DNA of 10,499 bases from Nitrospinota bacterium (GCA_002731985.1 PCCT01000094.1:1-10499); one strand, 5' to 3'; numbered from the stretch's first letter, positions 1-7,907 are shown. The notes: generated from the letters alone by a model not told the origin. Translations and numbers: made by a program.

Positions 1-9
1 AACCTTAAG

Positions 10-1593
10 TTACTCTCCCGGGGACTTTTTGCTGAATGCGTTTAGCTTGTATTCGACACTGTCGATCAAAGCCTGCCAGCTTGCTTCGATGATATTTTCT
101 GATACACCGACGGTACCCCATTTGGAATCGTGGTCTCCCGACTCGATCAGCACGCGGGTTTTGGCTCGCGTACCTTTCTTTTCGTCAAGGATTCTCACTT
201 TATAGTCAAAGAGAGACACGTCCTCCATTTCTGGATAAAATTTCCCCAAGGCTTTTTTGATCGCTTTATCCAATGCGTTTACCGGTCCAGTCCCCTCGGC
301 GGCGGTAACTTCCAGGGTTCCGTTGACACGGATTTTAACGGTGGCTTCGGATATGGGTTCTTCATCTTCGCATCGTTTTTCGACAATCACGCGGAATCCA
401 ACGAAGTCAAAGAAATACTCTTTTTCTCCAAGTGCGTCACGCATCAATAATTCAAAAGAGGCTTCGGCACCTTCATATTGATACCCAAGTTGTTCGGAAG
501 TTTTGAGAGTATCGAGTATTTTTCTAACCTTTGGATCGTTTCCATCGATATCAACCCCGAACTCCTGAGCTTTGTATATGATGTTACTTTTTCCAGAGAG
601 ATCGGAAATGAGGACACGCCGCACGTTGCCAACCGATTCAGGATCGATATGCTCGTAAGTGGCGCTGTCTTTCTGAATAGCGCTCACATGGATTCCTCCT
701 TTGTGCGCAAATGCACTTTTTCCCACGTAGGGCTGATGGTTCCAGTGCGCCTGGTTTGCCAGTTCATAGACAAAGGACGATACATCGGTCAGCGATTGCA
801 TTTGTTCTTCAGAAACACAATTCAATCCCAACTTCAGTTTCAAGTTAGGGATGATGGAAATAAGATTTGAATTTCCGCATCGCTCGCCGAATCCGTTAAT
901 GGTTCCTTGGACCTGTTCCGCGCCTACCTGCACTGCCGTGAGGGCATTGGCAACCGCAAGCTCTGAATCGTTATGGGTGTGAATACCAATTTTTGTGTTG
1001 ATGTTATTTTTGACGTGGGAACAGATTTCTCCAACTTCTGACGGCAAAGACCCACCGTTTGTATCGCACAAGACGATCCAGTCTGCTCCAGCGGACTCGG
1101 CTTCTTTGAGAACTTTCATAGCGTACTCAGGGTTGCTTTTGTATCCGTCAAAAAAATGCTCAGCGTCAAACAACACTTCCGAGCAATATTTTTTCAGGTA
1201 GCTCACACTGTCGCTGATCATCCGCAGGTTTTCATCCAAAGTTGTAGAGAGCGCCTGATCGACGTGCATATCCCAACTTTTTCCGAAGATGGTGATAACC
1301 TCTGTGTTGGCATCTATGAGGTTCTTGATATTCGGGTCATCTTCTACCTTTTTGTTAGGGTGGCGCGTACTGCCAAAGGCGGTAATTTTAGCCTGCTTGA
1401 ATTTGCTGGTTTGGATTCGTTTGAAAAAATCCATGTCCTTGGGATTGGAGCTAGGCCAGCCACCTTCGATATAGTTCACTCCCAGTTCATCCAGTTTGTT
1501 GGCTATCCGGATTTTATCTTCAACGGTGAAGGAAACGTCTTCGGATTGTGAGCCATCTCGTAATGTTGTGTCGTAAATTTTTATAGTTTTCAT
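10..1593 (-). CDS. cimA: (R)-citramalate synthase (CimA type)
   Basis: Condenses pyruvate with acetyl-CoA to (R)-citramalate, the first step of the threonine-independent route to 2-oxobutyrate and isoleucine. The 527-residue protein has the LeuA/HMGL-like TIM barrel: the N-terminal DTTLRDGSQ motif (residues 8-16, with R12 and D13 as base and metal ligand), the metal-binding HTHND (205-209) and the GERCGNSNL loop (236-244). The C-terminal part (about 385-515) fits the LeuA dimer allosteric domain, where isoleucine would bind. Length and the '[11 protein letters not shown]' segment (41-51) fit the long CimA subfamily found in Geobacter and Leptospira rather than 2-isopropylmalate synthase; homocitrate synthase is a less likely alternative. 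It starts at ATG 1593, 19 nt after the lysC stop, without an obvious Shine-Dalgarno, so it is probably the last gene of the apgM-lysC-cimA transcript. Assignment is from motifs; substrate specificity is inferred. Confidence 0.92.
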   Translation of the reverse strand: MKTIKIYDTTLRDGSQSEDVSFTVEDKIRIANKLDELGVNYIEGGWPSSNPKDMDFFKRIQTSKFKQAKITAFGSTRHPNKKVEDDPNIKNLIDANTEVITIFGKSWDMHVDQALSTTLDENLRMISDSVSYLKKYCSEVLFDAEHFFDGYKSNPEYAMKVLKEAESAGADWIVLCDTNGGSLPSEVGEICSHVKNNINTKIGIHTHNDSELAVANALTAVQVGAEQVQGTINGFGERCGNSNLISIIPNLKLKLGLNCVSEEQMQSLTDVSSFVYELANQAHWNHQPYVGKSAFAHKGGIHVSAIQKDSATYEHIDPESVGNVRRVLISDLSGKSNIIYKAQEFGVDIDGNDPKVRKILDTLKTSEQLGYQYEGAEASFELLMRDALGEKEYFFDFVGFRVIVEKRCEDEEPISEATVKIRVNGTLEVTAAEGTGPVNALDKAIKKALGKFYPEMEDVSLFDYKVRILDEKKGTRAKTRVLIESGDHDSKWGTVGVSENIIEASWQALIDSVEYKLNAFSKKSPGE

Positions 1594-1612
1594 AAAACTG
1601 TTATTTATTGAA

Positions 1613-2875
1613 TCAGGCAGATTGTGCCCCGTTATTTAGTTCGGCTTCTCCTTGTTCCGTGCTTACATGAAATGTGTCGTGCAACACGCGAACGGCAAGT
1701 TCGGCATATTTTTCGTCAACGATACAGGAGACTCTGATTTCAGAGGTGCTGATCATGGCAATATTGATGTTTTCACCGGACAGAGCTTCAAACATTTTTG
1801 CCGCGACTCCAGAATTGCTTCGCATGCCCGCGCCAACAATAGAAACTTTACAGATATCAGAGTCAGCACTGATTTCTCGTGCTTTTATAACCTCACCCAG
1901 TTTTTTGACTATTTTAATAGCTTCATCCATATCTTCCTTTGGCAGGGTAAAGGAAATATCTGTAAGACCTTCTTCGCTGACATTCTGAATTATCATATCT
2001 ATTGAAAGGCTTGCATTTGCGATTCCGGTAAAAATTTTACTGGCGATTCCTGGTTGGTCAGGCACACCTTTGATGGTGATCTTGGCCTGGTTTTTGTCGC
2101 TCATTACTCCGGAGACAACCGCTTGTTCCATACTCGAATCCTCCTCACAGATCAGGGTGCCAGTACTTTCGTCCAGCAAAGATGATTTGACGATAAGTGG
2201 CATGTGGTATTTTCTACAAAATTCAACACAACGGAATTGCAGTACCTGGGCCCCCAGGCTGGCCATTTCCAACATTTCGTCATAAGAGACGCGGTCCATT
2301 TTTCGTGCATCGGGAACCACATTCGGGTCGGCGGTGTAGACGCCATCCACGTCTGTATAAATTTCGCATCGCTCAGCTTTGAGCGCAACTGCCAACGCGA
2401 CTGCCGATGTGTCCGATCCGCCTCGTCCCAGCGTGGTGACGTCACCATGCTCATTGATCCCTTGAAAACCCGCGACAACGATCACGTGTTTCTTTTTTAG
2501 AACTCTTTTTGCGCGTTCGGTATCGATTTCTTTGATGCGTGCCCGTGTATGCGAGCTGTCAGTGATCAAACCAATCTGCCTGCCTGTCATGGAAACCGAA
2601 GGACAGCCGATATTGTCAAGTGCCATGCTCAACAGGGCGCTTGAAACACGCTCTCCGGATGATAACAGAAGGTCGACTTCCCTGCGCTTGGGGTCGGGAT
2701 TAATCTGTCGAGCCATGTCGAGTAGTTTATCCGTTTCGCCTCCCATTGCCGAAACGACGACTACGATATCCAACCCGGATTTTCGCATACGGGCAATTCG
2801 TGCCGCGACTTTTTTGATTCGCTCAATACTGCCGACAGAAGTGCCGCCATATTTTTGCACTACTAATTGATTCAT
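1613..2875 (-). CDS. lysC: aspartate kinase (LysC, single-domain kinase with two ACT domains)
   Basis: Phosphorylates L-aspartate to 4-phospho-aspartate, the committed step to lysine, threonine, methionine and diaminopimelate. The 420-residue protein has the kinase domain with KYGGTSVG (8-15), SSGERVSSA (72-80), GRGGSDTSA (150-158) and [12 protein letters not shown] (173-184). Two ACT domains follow (about 264-330 and 342-405). Segment [14 protein letters not shown] (297-310) closely resembles the lysine/threonine-binding ACT segment of Corynebacterium-type LysC, so feedback inhibition by lysine plus threonine is likely (inference). Length matches the alpha subunit of alpha2-beta2 aspartokinases (about 410-420 residues). 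The ATG at 2875 has no clear Shine-Dalgarno, whereas an internal ATG at codon 249 has an excellent one (separate entry). It lies 67 nt after the apgM-like gene and 19 nt before cimA, all on the minus strand. Confidence 0.96.
   Translation of the reverse strand: MNQLVVQKYGGTSVGSIERIKKVAARIARMRKSGLDIVVVVSAMGGETDKLLDMARQINPDPKRREVDLLLSSGERVSSALLSMALDNIGCPSVSMTGRQIGLITDSSHTRARIKEIDTERAKRVLKKKHVIVVAGFQGINEHGDVTTLGRGGSDTSAVALAVALKAERCEIYTDVDGVYTADPNVVPDARKMDRVSYDEMLEMASLGAQVLQFRCVEFCRKYHMPLIVKSSLLDESTGTLICEEDSSMEQAVVSGVMSDKNQAKITIKGVPDQPGIASKIFTGIANASLSIDMIIQNVSEEGLTDISFTLPKEDMDEAIKIVKKLGEVIKAREISADSDICKVSIVGAGMRSNSGVAAKMFEALSGENINIAMISTSEIRVSCIVDEKYAELAVRVLHDTFHVSTEQGEAELNNGAQSA
2129..2145 (-). 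promoter_or_regulatory. internal Shine-Dalgarno and ATG for an aspartokinase beta subunit
   Basis: On the minus strand, AGGAGG (2140-2145) sits 8 nt before an in-frame ATG (2129-2131), which is codon 249 of lysC. Initiation here would give a 172-residue protein (1613-2131) consisting only of the two ACT domains. This is the arrangement known for Corynebacterium glutamicum LysC and Bacillus subtilis aspartokinase II, where the beta subunit is made from an internal start in the same gene. The site is clearly stronger than the ribosome binding site of the full-length start. Use in this organism is inferred. Confidence 0.65.
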
Positions 2876-2942
2876 TTTTATTTAAGTAAATTTGTGATAG
2901 TTAAAAAATTCCAGTTTGGCAATTACGTTGTCAGAGATGCAT

Positions 2943-4139
2943 TTAATTCATATCCAAAAAAGCGTTCATCAGCTCAGGTCCAGACTTAAAATGCTCGCTA
3001 CCTTCATTGAGAAGGTTCTCGTCGAATTTATCTGCCGAACGGGTCCCATTGTCCGCGCTTATTACAAAAGGGACTCGTTCCTTTCCATATTTTACGGCAA
3101 CTGCCGAACTCATGTGATTGACAACCACCATCATTTTGACATCGGTATTTTTAGCCGTCTCCTTTAATAGGGTGCCGATTACTGCTGAATCGATATCTTC
3201 GATTGTAAGGATTTTGTCATCTATATTTCCTTTAAGTGAGACTTCTTCCGCTCCTGCTATATTGAGGTAAACGATGTCCCGATTCTGCAATTCACCGATG
3301 GCGGCCTTCACCTTGCCTTCGTAGTTGGTTTCGGCGAACCCGGTCGCTCCTTCAACGGAAACGACATTCATGTCTGCCGCTCGGGCCATTCCTTGAAATA
3401 GCAGTGAAGCGGAAATCAGTGTTGCGGATTTCCCAAACTTTCCTTCAAAGGAAGGGAGTGTTCCTGTTTTGCCGTTGCCCCATAACCAGATACTGTTGAC
3501 AGGGTCTCTGCTTTCCCGTTTGCGTTGCTGATTCACGGGATGGTTATGCAAAATAATCTGCGCCTGATTCGTAACGTAAATCAGTTCTTTAAACTGATCG
3601 TCTCCCGGCATGAAATTTCGAATGCCTTCACCGATTAATTCTTCGGGCGGCGTCAACCGTTCTGAAAATGGTTCGCTCTCCATTACCATAAGGTTATGGT
3701 ACCCCTGCCCGGGATGAAAAGTGACGGTGCAATCGGATATCTGTTCTTGCAGTGCCTTCAAATATCCCCTAGCCTCATCGCAAGACAGGTGATCGGCGGT
3801 GTAATCCTTCATCACCATATCGTTGTGACTCGATTGCAGAGTTACGAAATCACAACACAGCGGAATCTCTCCATCTTTTAGATTCACTCCCATCGCCAGT
3901 GCGTCGAAATAAGCTGGCGCGATATCGTATTGCGCGGGATCGTAACCTAAAAGAGAAAGGTACGATACGTCGTTACCAATATGATGACTGTCGGGAATGG
4001 TTTGCACCGAACCCGTGCGCCCTTCCCGAACCATCTGGTCAAGGTTGGGTGTGTCCGCCAGTTGCAACGGCGTTTTATTGTCTTTTTCTGCAATCGGACG
4101 ATCCGTGAGGCCGTTGGCGATCACAATCAGATATTTCAT
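2943..4139 (-). CDS. ApgM-family (cofactor-independent phosphoglycerate mutase-like) protein with a degenerate active site
   Basis: The 398-residue protein aligns along its length with archaeal-type 2,3-bisphosphoglycerate-independent phosphoglycerate mutase (ApgM, alkaline phosphatase superfamily). Family landmarks are present: KTPLQLADTPNLD (22-34), LSLLGYDP (61-68), NHPVN (199-203), NSIWLWGNGK (215-224) and EGATGF (263-268). The catalytic residues are not: the family Asp of DG is N9, the nucleophilic Ser of GSD is N56, the DEAGH Asp and His are E298 and L302, the DH Asp is N341 (H342 kept), and the DHTAD His is Y351. Substrate arginines of the family GR and YR motifs also look replaced (near 74-75 and at H148). 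Mutase activity is therefore unlikely; a pseudoenzyme or changed function is the better reading. ApgM relatives near threonine genes have been proposed as homoserine kinases, and this gene precedes lysC, so a role in aspartate-family metabolism is possible. It starts at ATG 4139 and appears to be first in the operon. Confidence 0.85.
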   Translation of the reverse strand: MKYLIVIANGLTDRPIAEKDNKTPLQLADTPNLDQMVREGRTGSVQTIPDSHHIGNDVSYLSLLGYDPAQYDIAPAYFDALAMGVNLKDGEIPLCCDFVTLQSSHNDMVMKDYTADHLSCDEARGYLKALQEQISDCTVTFHPGQGYHNLMVMESEPFSERLTPPEELIGEGIRNFMPGDDQFKELIYVTNQAQIILHNHPVNQQRKRESRDPVNSIWLWGNGKTGTLPSFEGKFGKSATLISASLLFQGMARAADMNVVSVEGATGFAETNYEGKVKAAIGELQNRDIVYLNIAGAEEVSLKGNIDDKILTIEDIDSAVIGTLLKETAKNTDVKMMVVVNHMSSAVAVKYGKERVPFVISADNGTRSADKFDENLLNEGSEHFKSGPELMNAFLDMN

Positions 4140-4392
4140 TCCAAATCAAATTTCGATGGATGATTAGCAGATCAGAGGAGTCTTTGGAATTATATCCTAT
4201 CTTACGATAATTTCCATGCACAAACGCTTAAAAAACAAAGAAAACGATCCTATCTCTAAAAAATCTGCAACGGGGGCGCTGAGGATTGCGTTTTCTCAGT
4301 ACAGAAACTGAATATATTTAAAAAATTCACAGGTTTGTCGCGGGAAAATCAAGGGCTTTTCTCTAATTCATTGAAATTTAAGGATAAAATTG
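4140..4392. other. divergent intergenic region between the apgM-like gene and the unknown gene
   Basis: This 253-nt AT-rich stretch separates two divergent transcription units. It holds the minus-strand promoter listed separately and a 9-bp direct repeat ATCCTATCT (4194-4202 and 4247-4255). It also has a small inverted repeat TCAGT/ACTGA near 4297-4312. For the plus-strand gene a promoter must lie here, but I see only weak candidates, for example TTGCGT at 4286-4291 with AT-rich sequence at 4310-4318, and do not call one. No RNA gene is recognised. Confidence 0.5.
4189..4216 (-). promoter_or_regulatory. predicted sigma70-type promoter for apgM-like/lysC/cimA
   Basis: On the minus strand there is a perfect -10 hexamer TATAAT (4189-4194), preceded after a 16-nt spacer by TGGAAA (4211-4216), a 4 of 6 match to the -35 consensus TTGACA. 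The -10 lies about 50 nt upstream of the ATG at 4139, in the right place to drive the minus-strand operon. Prediction by eye only. Confidence 0.5.
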
Positions 4393-5253
4393 ATGGACCT
4401 GCGTGTCGCGGAGTTCGTAAAAAAACTGGGACCCAATGACCTGATTTTGGTATCGACTGGCCCGCATGTTGAGTTTTACTTGTATGGCGGCATGGAAACG
4501 CAGAAACGTGTTGGCCGAATTTTGAATGAGAGAAAGCGGGGCGATATCTATTTCGTTGAGTATGGTGAACTAGGAAAATCTGATACGGAAAATTTTAGTA
4601 AGGAAGGCGTAGATTATTTACACCTGAACGATTATCATCGGGTGGTGGCAACGGAAGAAAGCTCGTCAGGAATTGTTGTGCCACAGGCGTTGTTTGAGTC
4701 GGCGCACCGGATCGTGAATTTCACGTTTCGCAAAGTGAAATCAGAATTCATAGTTAACAGTTCTGCTCTGAAGTCTCCAGCGGATTGGAAAAGATGGCGC
4801 GGTACGGCAGGGTCTGCATCGGTGGTACTGGAGCCTCCCGCCATGCACCTTAGAAACTTACCGGCGATAAAGTTTGCACAGTCGGGTGTCCTCATAGCGG
4901 AATCCGAAGTTGGGGAAGGTGATACAGATTTTTCAATCAATATTAATTTGCTGACTGCCGACCGAAAGGCAGGCAGTGAGGTATCCTACCTTCATGCTGT
5001 CGAAGAAAGCGGGCAGTATATTTCCAGAAACGCGTGGATCGCGGATGAGTGGGTGCTGGACCATCCGTATGGCCCGGACATCCTGCACACTCCCTGGCAA
5101 ACGAGAATTTTTATAACGGAAGGAAAGCAAGCTGTGGAAATTGTAAGAGAACAGGAAATCGAACAAGGAAATCCGGGCCGACTGCGCGGCATCCAGAGCT
5201 ACCGTCTAGTGGTACCGCATCAGGACCTGATGACGCGTGGAGATAAATTATGA
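4393..5253 (+). CDS. unrecognised 286-residue protein translationally coupled to hldD
   Basis: I do not recognise this family with confidence. The ATG at 4393 is chosen because AAGGA (4380-4384) lies 8 nt upstream; a TTG at 4390 is a poorer alternative. The protein has no signal peptide, no transmembrane segment and no cysteine. The N-terminal third alternates short hydrophobic strands (for example LILVST, residues 17-22, and DIYFVEY, 49-55) with charged helices. The C-terminal half is strand-rich and aromatic (WIADEWVLDHPYGPDILHTPW, about 215-235). The overall look recalls soluble C-terminal domains of membrane glycosyltransferases, but no membrane part is encoded upstream, and this is only an impression. 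Its stop overlaps the hldD start (ATGA), so both are probably made from one mRNA in linked amounts. An envelope-sugar role is therefore the most reasonable guess. Confidence 0.8.
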   Translation: MDLRVAEFVKKLGPNDLILVSTGPHVEFYLYGGMETQKRVGRILNERKRGDIYFVEYGELGKSDTENFSKEGVDYLHLNDYHRVVATEESSSGIVVPQALFESAHRIVNFTFRKVKSEFIVNSSALKSPADWKRWRGTAGSASVVLEPPAMHLRNLPAIKFAQSGVLIAESEVGEGDTDFSININLLTADRKAGSEVSYLHAVEESGQYISRNAWIADEWVLDHPYGPDILHTPWQTRIFITEGKQAVEIVREQEIEQGNPGRLRGIQSYRLVVPHQDLMTRGDKL

Positions 5254-6221
5254 TCGTAGTCACTGGCGGAGCGGGTTTTATAGGAAGCGCAATAGCGCAA
5301 GCCTTGAATGAACAAGGCAGGACGGACCTCATTGTGGTGGATGATGTTGATCATCCTGATAAAGAAAAAAATCTGGCATCGATAAAATATCATGAACTGA
5401 AGTGCAAGGACGCTTTCTTGGAAAATGTCCTCAACCTCGATCTACCATCGATAGAAGCGATCATCCATATGGGCGCCTGTTCTTCGACCACGGAAACGGA
5501 TGAAGTTTTTCTCACTAAAAATAATTATGGCTACACCCGGCACCTCGCGACCTATGCCCTCGAAAAAGATATCCGATTTATTTACGCCTCCAGTGCCGCA
5601 ACCTACGGAAATGGAGAAATGGGATACCGCGATGACGAATTAAAACTGGACACGCTGAAACCTCTTAATTTGTATGGAGAGAGCAAGCAGAGATTCGATG
5701 TATGGGCCAAAGGGCAGGGCGTTCTTGATCGGATAGTTGGACTGAAATATTTTAACGTGTTCGGGCCCAACGAGTATCACAAAGAAGATATGCAGAGCAT
5801 GGTGAGAAAAGGATTCCTTCAAGCGCGTGACACGAACAAGATCCGCCTGTTTAAATCGTACCGGGAAGAATACGCAGATGGCGGACAGGAGAGAGACTTC
5901 CTCTATGTAAAAGATGCCGTTAAAATGACCCTGTTTTTTTTGGGCCAGCAGGACGTAGGCGGAATTTTTAACATAGGAGCGGGACAGGCCCGCAACTGGA
6001 ACGATCTCGCAACCACAGTTTTTAAAGCGATGGACCGGGAACCGAAGATTGAGTACATAGATATGCCCGACTCTATTCGCGATCAATATCAGTACCACAC
6101 CAGCGCCGAGATGAAAAAGATTCGCGACGCAGGCTACACCCAACCTGTCACCACTCTCGAAGAAGCCATCACCGACTACATCCAGAACTACCTCCTCCCC
6201 AACAAACGCCTCGGCGAGTAA
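5250..6221 (+). CDS. hldD: ADP-L-glycero-D-manno-heptose 6-epimerase
   Basis: Converts ADP-D-glycero-beta-D-manno-heptose to the L,D form, the last step in making the heptose donor for the lipopolysaccharide inner core; it is a cytosolic extended short-chain dehydrogenase using NADP. The 323-residue protein has the Rossmann motif TGGAGFIG (5-12), ASSAATYG (113-120), the YxxxK pair Y142-K146 in LYGESK, and the family-specific FNVFGPNEYHKEDM (168-181). Within that segment, K178 falls on the second catalytic base known from the E. coli enzyme. RDFLYVKDAV (215-224) is the usual sugar-site strand. The ATG at 5250 overlaps the preceding stop by 4 nt and has GGAG (5239-5242) 7 nt upstream. It faces hldE and gmhA across a convergent intergenic region, so the heptose genes are split between two transcripts. 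Confidence 0.96.
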   Translation: MIVVTGGAGFIGSAIAQALNEQGRTDLIVVDDVDHPDKEKNLASIKYHELKCKDAFLENVLNLDLPSIEAIIHMGACSSTTETDEVFLTKNNYGYTRHLATYALEKDIRFIYASSAATYGNGEMGYRDDELKLDTLKPLNLYGESKQRFDVWAKGQGVLDRIVGLKYFNVFGPNEYHKEDMQSMVRKGFLQARDTNKIRLFKSYREEYADGGQERDFLYVKDAVKMTLFFLGQQDVGGIFNIGAGQARNWNDLATTVFKAMDREPKIEYIDMPDSIRDQYQYHTSAEMKKIRDAGYTQPVTTLEEAITDYIQNYLLPNKRLGE

Positions 6222-6257
6222 CCGGGTGAGCGGAAAATGCGCACAGTAACCACATAA

Positions 6258-6272
6258 CATATAAAATATATG
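6258..6272. repeat. AT-rich perfect inverted repeat (first of a pair)
   Basis: CATATA, a 3-nt AAA centre and TATATG form a perfect 6-bp inverted repeat. It begins 36 nt after the hldD stop, in the convergent gap with hldE. It has neither a GC-rich stem nor a clean U-tract, so it is not a classical terminator. Confidence 0.45.
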
Positions 6273-6278
6273 ACTCAA

Positions 6279-6295
6279 GATAATACTATATTATC
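6279..6295. repeat. AT-rich perfect inverted repeat (second of a pair)
   Basis: GATAATA, a 3-nt CTA centre and TATTATC form a perfect 7-bp inverted repeat starting 6 nt after the previous one. Both are in the hldD-hldE convergent gap. They could be hairpins at a transcript end or a protein-binding pair; the sequence does not decide. Confidence 0.45.
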
Positions 6296-6407
6296 CCGAT
6301 TCTAGGCGCGAACACGACAGGCGGTTTTTCTATAAATATGTAACGGCAAAGGCGGCGAAAATCATTCTTAAGACTCAGAAACTTCGTTGGAGCTCACCTC
6401 TTATTTT

Positions 6408-6434
6408 CAACGATCCGTTTTCGGATTCCTGTTG
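6408..6434. terminator. candidate hairpin at the 3' end of hldE
   Basis: In plus-strand orientation, CAAC GATCCG TTTT CGGATT CCT GTTG forms a two-part stem: a 6-bp stem including one G-U pair with a TTTT loop, then a 4-bp outer stem with a 3-nt bulge. It lies 3 nt beyond the hldE stop, at the convergence with hldD. No clear U-tract follows on either strand, so intrinsic termination is uncertain; an mRNA 3'-end stabilising hairpin is equally possible. Confidence 0.35.
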
Positions 6435-6437
6435 CCG

Positions 6438-7907
6438 CTAGTCCTGCTTATGGCTTTCGAGGATTTTGGCTACTATGTTTGTGGTGGAAAGGCCCTCGAC
6501 GATGGGGATGAGTTCTACTTTTGCTCCGTAGCCTTCTACGATTTCACGTCCGACTACTTCGTCGATTGCGTAGTCATCTCCTTTGACGAGAATGTCGGGG
6601 CGTACTTCGCGGATAAGTTCTTCGGGTGTGGTTTCGTCAAAGATGGTGATGTAATCAATATACCTTAACGCGGAAATAATATTTGCTCGTTCTTTTTCAG
6701 ACTTGATGGGGCGGCCTTCCCCCTTAATGGATTTAACAGACTTATCGCTATTGAGTCCTACCACCAGCAGGTCACCTTTTTCTCGCGCTTTCTGCAAAAA
6801 CTCGATATGCCCGCCATGGATGAGGTCGAAGCAACCGTTAGTGAAAACGACGGTTTTGCCAGTTCCCTTTGCAAGACTGACGATTTTTTTTAGTTCTTCG
6901 AGTTTTAGCACGGTTTGCGAGGTACGAAACATTTCTTCCTGCAGGTATTCGTTGATCTCATTGAGTGTGACTACGGCGGTACCCACTTTACCTACAACAA
7001 TACTCGCCGCCATATTCGAGAGCCAGGCGGAATCTGCCGGATTGAATCCGACAGCTAGAGCCATTGCGAGAACGGAGACGACAGTATCTCCCGCGCCGGT
7101 GACATCGAAGACTTCTTTCGCCTGGGTGGGGATATCTACGTGTTTTTCTTTATTGGAGTAGAGGGTCATTCCGTCTTTTCCCCGTGTGATGAGCAGGACT
7201 TCTGCATGTGTCAGGTTCAGTAGATATTCCGCCGCGCGATCCAGATCGATCTTGTCTTGAATTTTAATGGGAACGGCTTTTTCAACTTCAAACTGGTTGG
7301 GCGTGATGATGGTCGCGCCTTTATACAATGCGAAGTCTGAACTTTTTGGATCAACGATCACACGCTTTTTGGAATTCTTTGCCCGGTGTGTGACAGCATT
7401 AAAAACCTTTTCCGTAAGGATGCCTTTGCGGTAGTCGGAACAAATCACGATGTCCATATCGGGCAGGGCTTTGTTGATGTACTTGATGATCCTATTTTCT
7501 GTTTCTTCGGTGATGGGCCGGTTATCTTCCTTATCGATACGAAGAATTTGCTGGTTGTGCGCGACAACACGAATCTTCGATGTCGTGGGCCTGTGGACGA
7601 AACGAAAAATACCTTTAGAAAATATGCCTTTTTCTTCGATCAAGGAAACCAGTTTGTCACCTTTCTCGTCCTGCCCGATAGCGCCGACAAGGTGAACTTC
7701 GCATCCCAGGGCGACGAGGTTGTTGGCGACGTTGGCCGCTCCTCCTAGTGTGAGGTTTTCTGATTTGGTTTCAAGAATTGGGACCGGAGCTTCCGGCGAT
7801 ATGCGAGTGACAGCACCCCATATGTATTCATCAAGAATGAGGTCGCCGATGACCAGTAGTCGAGGCCTATGGTCGCTATCTAAAAAATTTTTAAATTTTT
7901 CTTTCAT
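6438..7907 (-). CDS. hldE: bifunctional D-glycero-beta-D-manno-heptose 7-phosphate kinase / heptose 1-phosphate adenylyltransferase
   Basis: Catalyses two steps of ADP-heptose synthesis: ATP-dependent phosphorylation of heptose 7-phosphate to the 1,7-bisphosphate and, after GmhB removes the 7-phosphate, adenylylation of heptose 1-phosphate. The 489 residues match the fused enzyme (E. coli HldE is about 477). The N-terminal ribokinase/PfkB domain (about 12-320) has GGAAN (55-59) and DVTGAGDT (268-275, with catalytic D274). The C-terminal nucleotidyltransferase domain (about 350-485) has FTNGCFDLIHGGH (355-367, the HxGH nucleotide site), VKGDDY (441-446) and the STT stretch (474-476). Both domains look intact. 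The start at ATG 7907 lies inside the end of gmhA (17-nt overlap), so the two are probably translationally coupled. The product feeds HldD, encoded convergently. Confidence 0.96.
   Translation of the reverse strand: MKEKFKNFLDSDHRPRLLVIGDLILDEYIWGAVTRISPEAPVPILETKSENLTLGGAANVANNLVALGCEVHLVGAIGQDEKGDKLVSLIEEKGIFSKGIFRFVHRPTTSKIRVVAHNQQILRIDKEDNRPITEETENRIIKYINKALPDMDIVICSDYRKGILTEKVFNAVTHRAKNSKKRVIVDPKSSDFALYKGATIITPNQFEVEKAVPIKIQDKIDLDRAAEYLLNLTHAEVLLITRGKDGMTLYSNKEKHVDIPTQAKEVFDVTGAGDTVVSVLAMALAVGFNPADSAWLSNMAASIVVGKVGTAVVTLNEINEYLQEEMFRTSQTVLKLEELKKIVSLAKGTGKTVVFTNGCFDLIHGGHIEFLQKAREKGDLLVVGLNSDKSVKSIKGEGRPIKSEKERANIISALRYIDYITIFDETTPEELIREVRPDILVKGDDYAIDEVVGREIVEGYGAKVELIPIVEGLSTTNIVAKILESHKQD

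Noticed and set aside
478..870. 130-residue open frame on the plus strand opposite cimA
   Set aside because: Shadow of cimA coding sequence; no motif and no ribosome binding site. The other 60-150 residue frames opposite cimA, lysC, the apgM-like gene, hldE and gmhA were dropped for the same reason.
4390..4392. TTG as the start of the unknown gene
   Set aside because: The ATG one codon later has the ideal 8-nt spacing from AAGGA, whereas the TTG would have only 5 nt.
5640..6278. 212-residue open frame on the minus strand opposite hldD
   Set aside because: It is antisense to the well-supported hldD, and its translation shows no recognisable motif or ribosome binding site.
6225..6398. 7-bp inverted repeat GGTGAGC (6225-6231) and GCTCACC (6392-6398) spanning the hldD-hldE gap
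   Set aside because: The arms are 160 nt apart and a 7-bp match over that distance is easily expected by chance.
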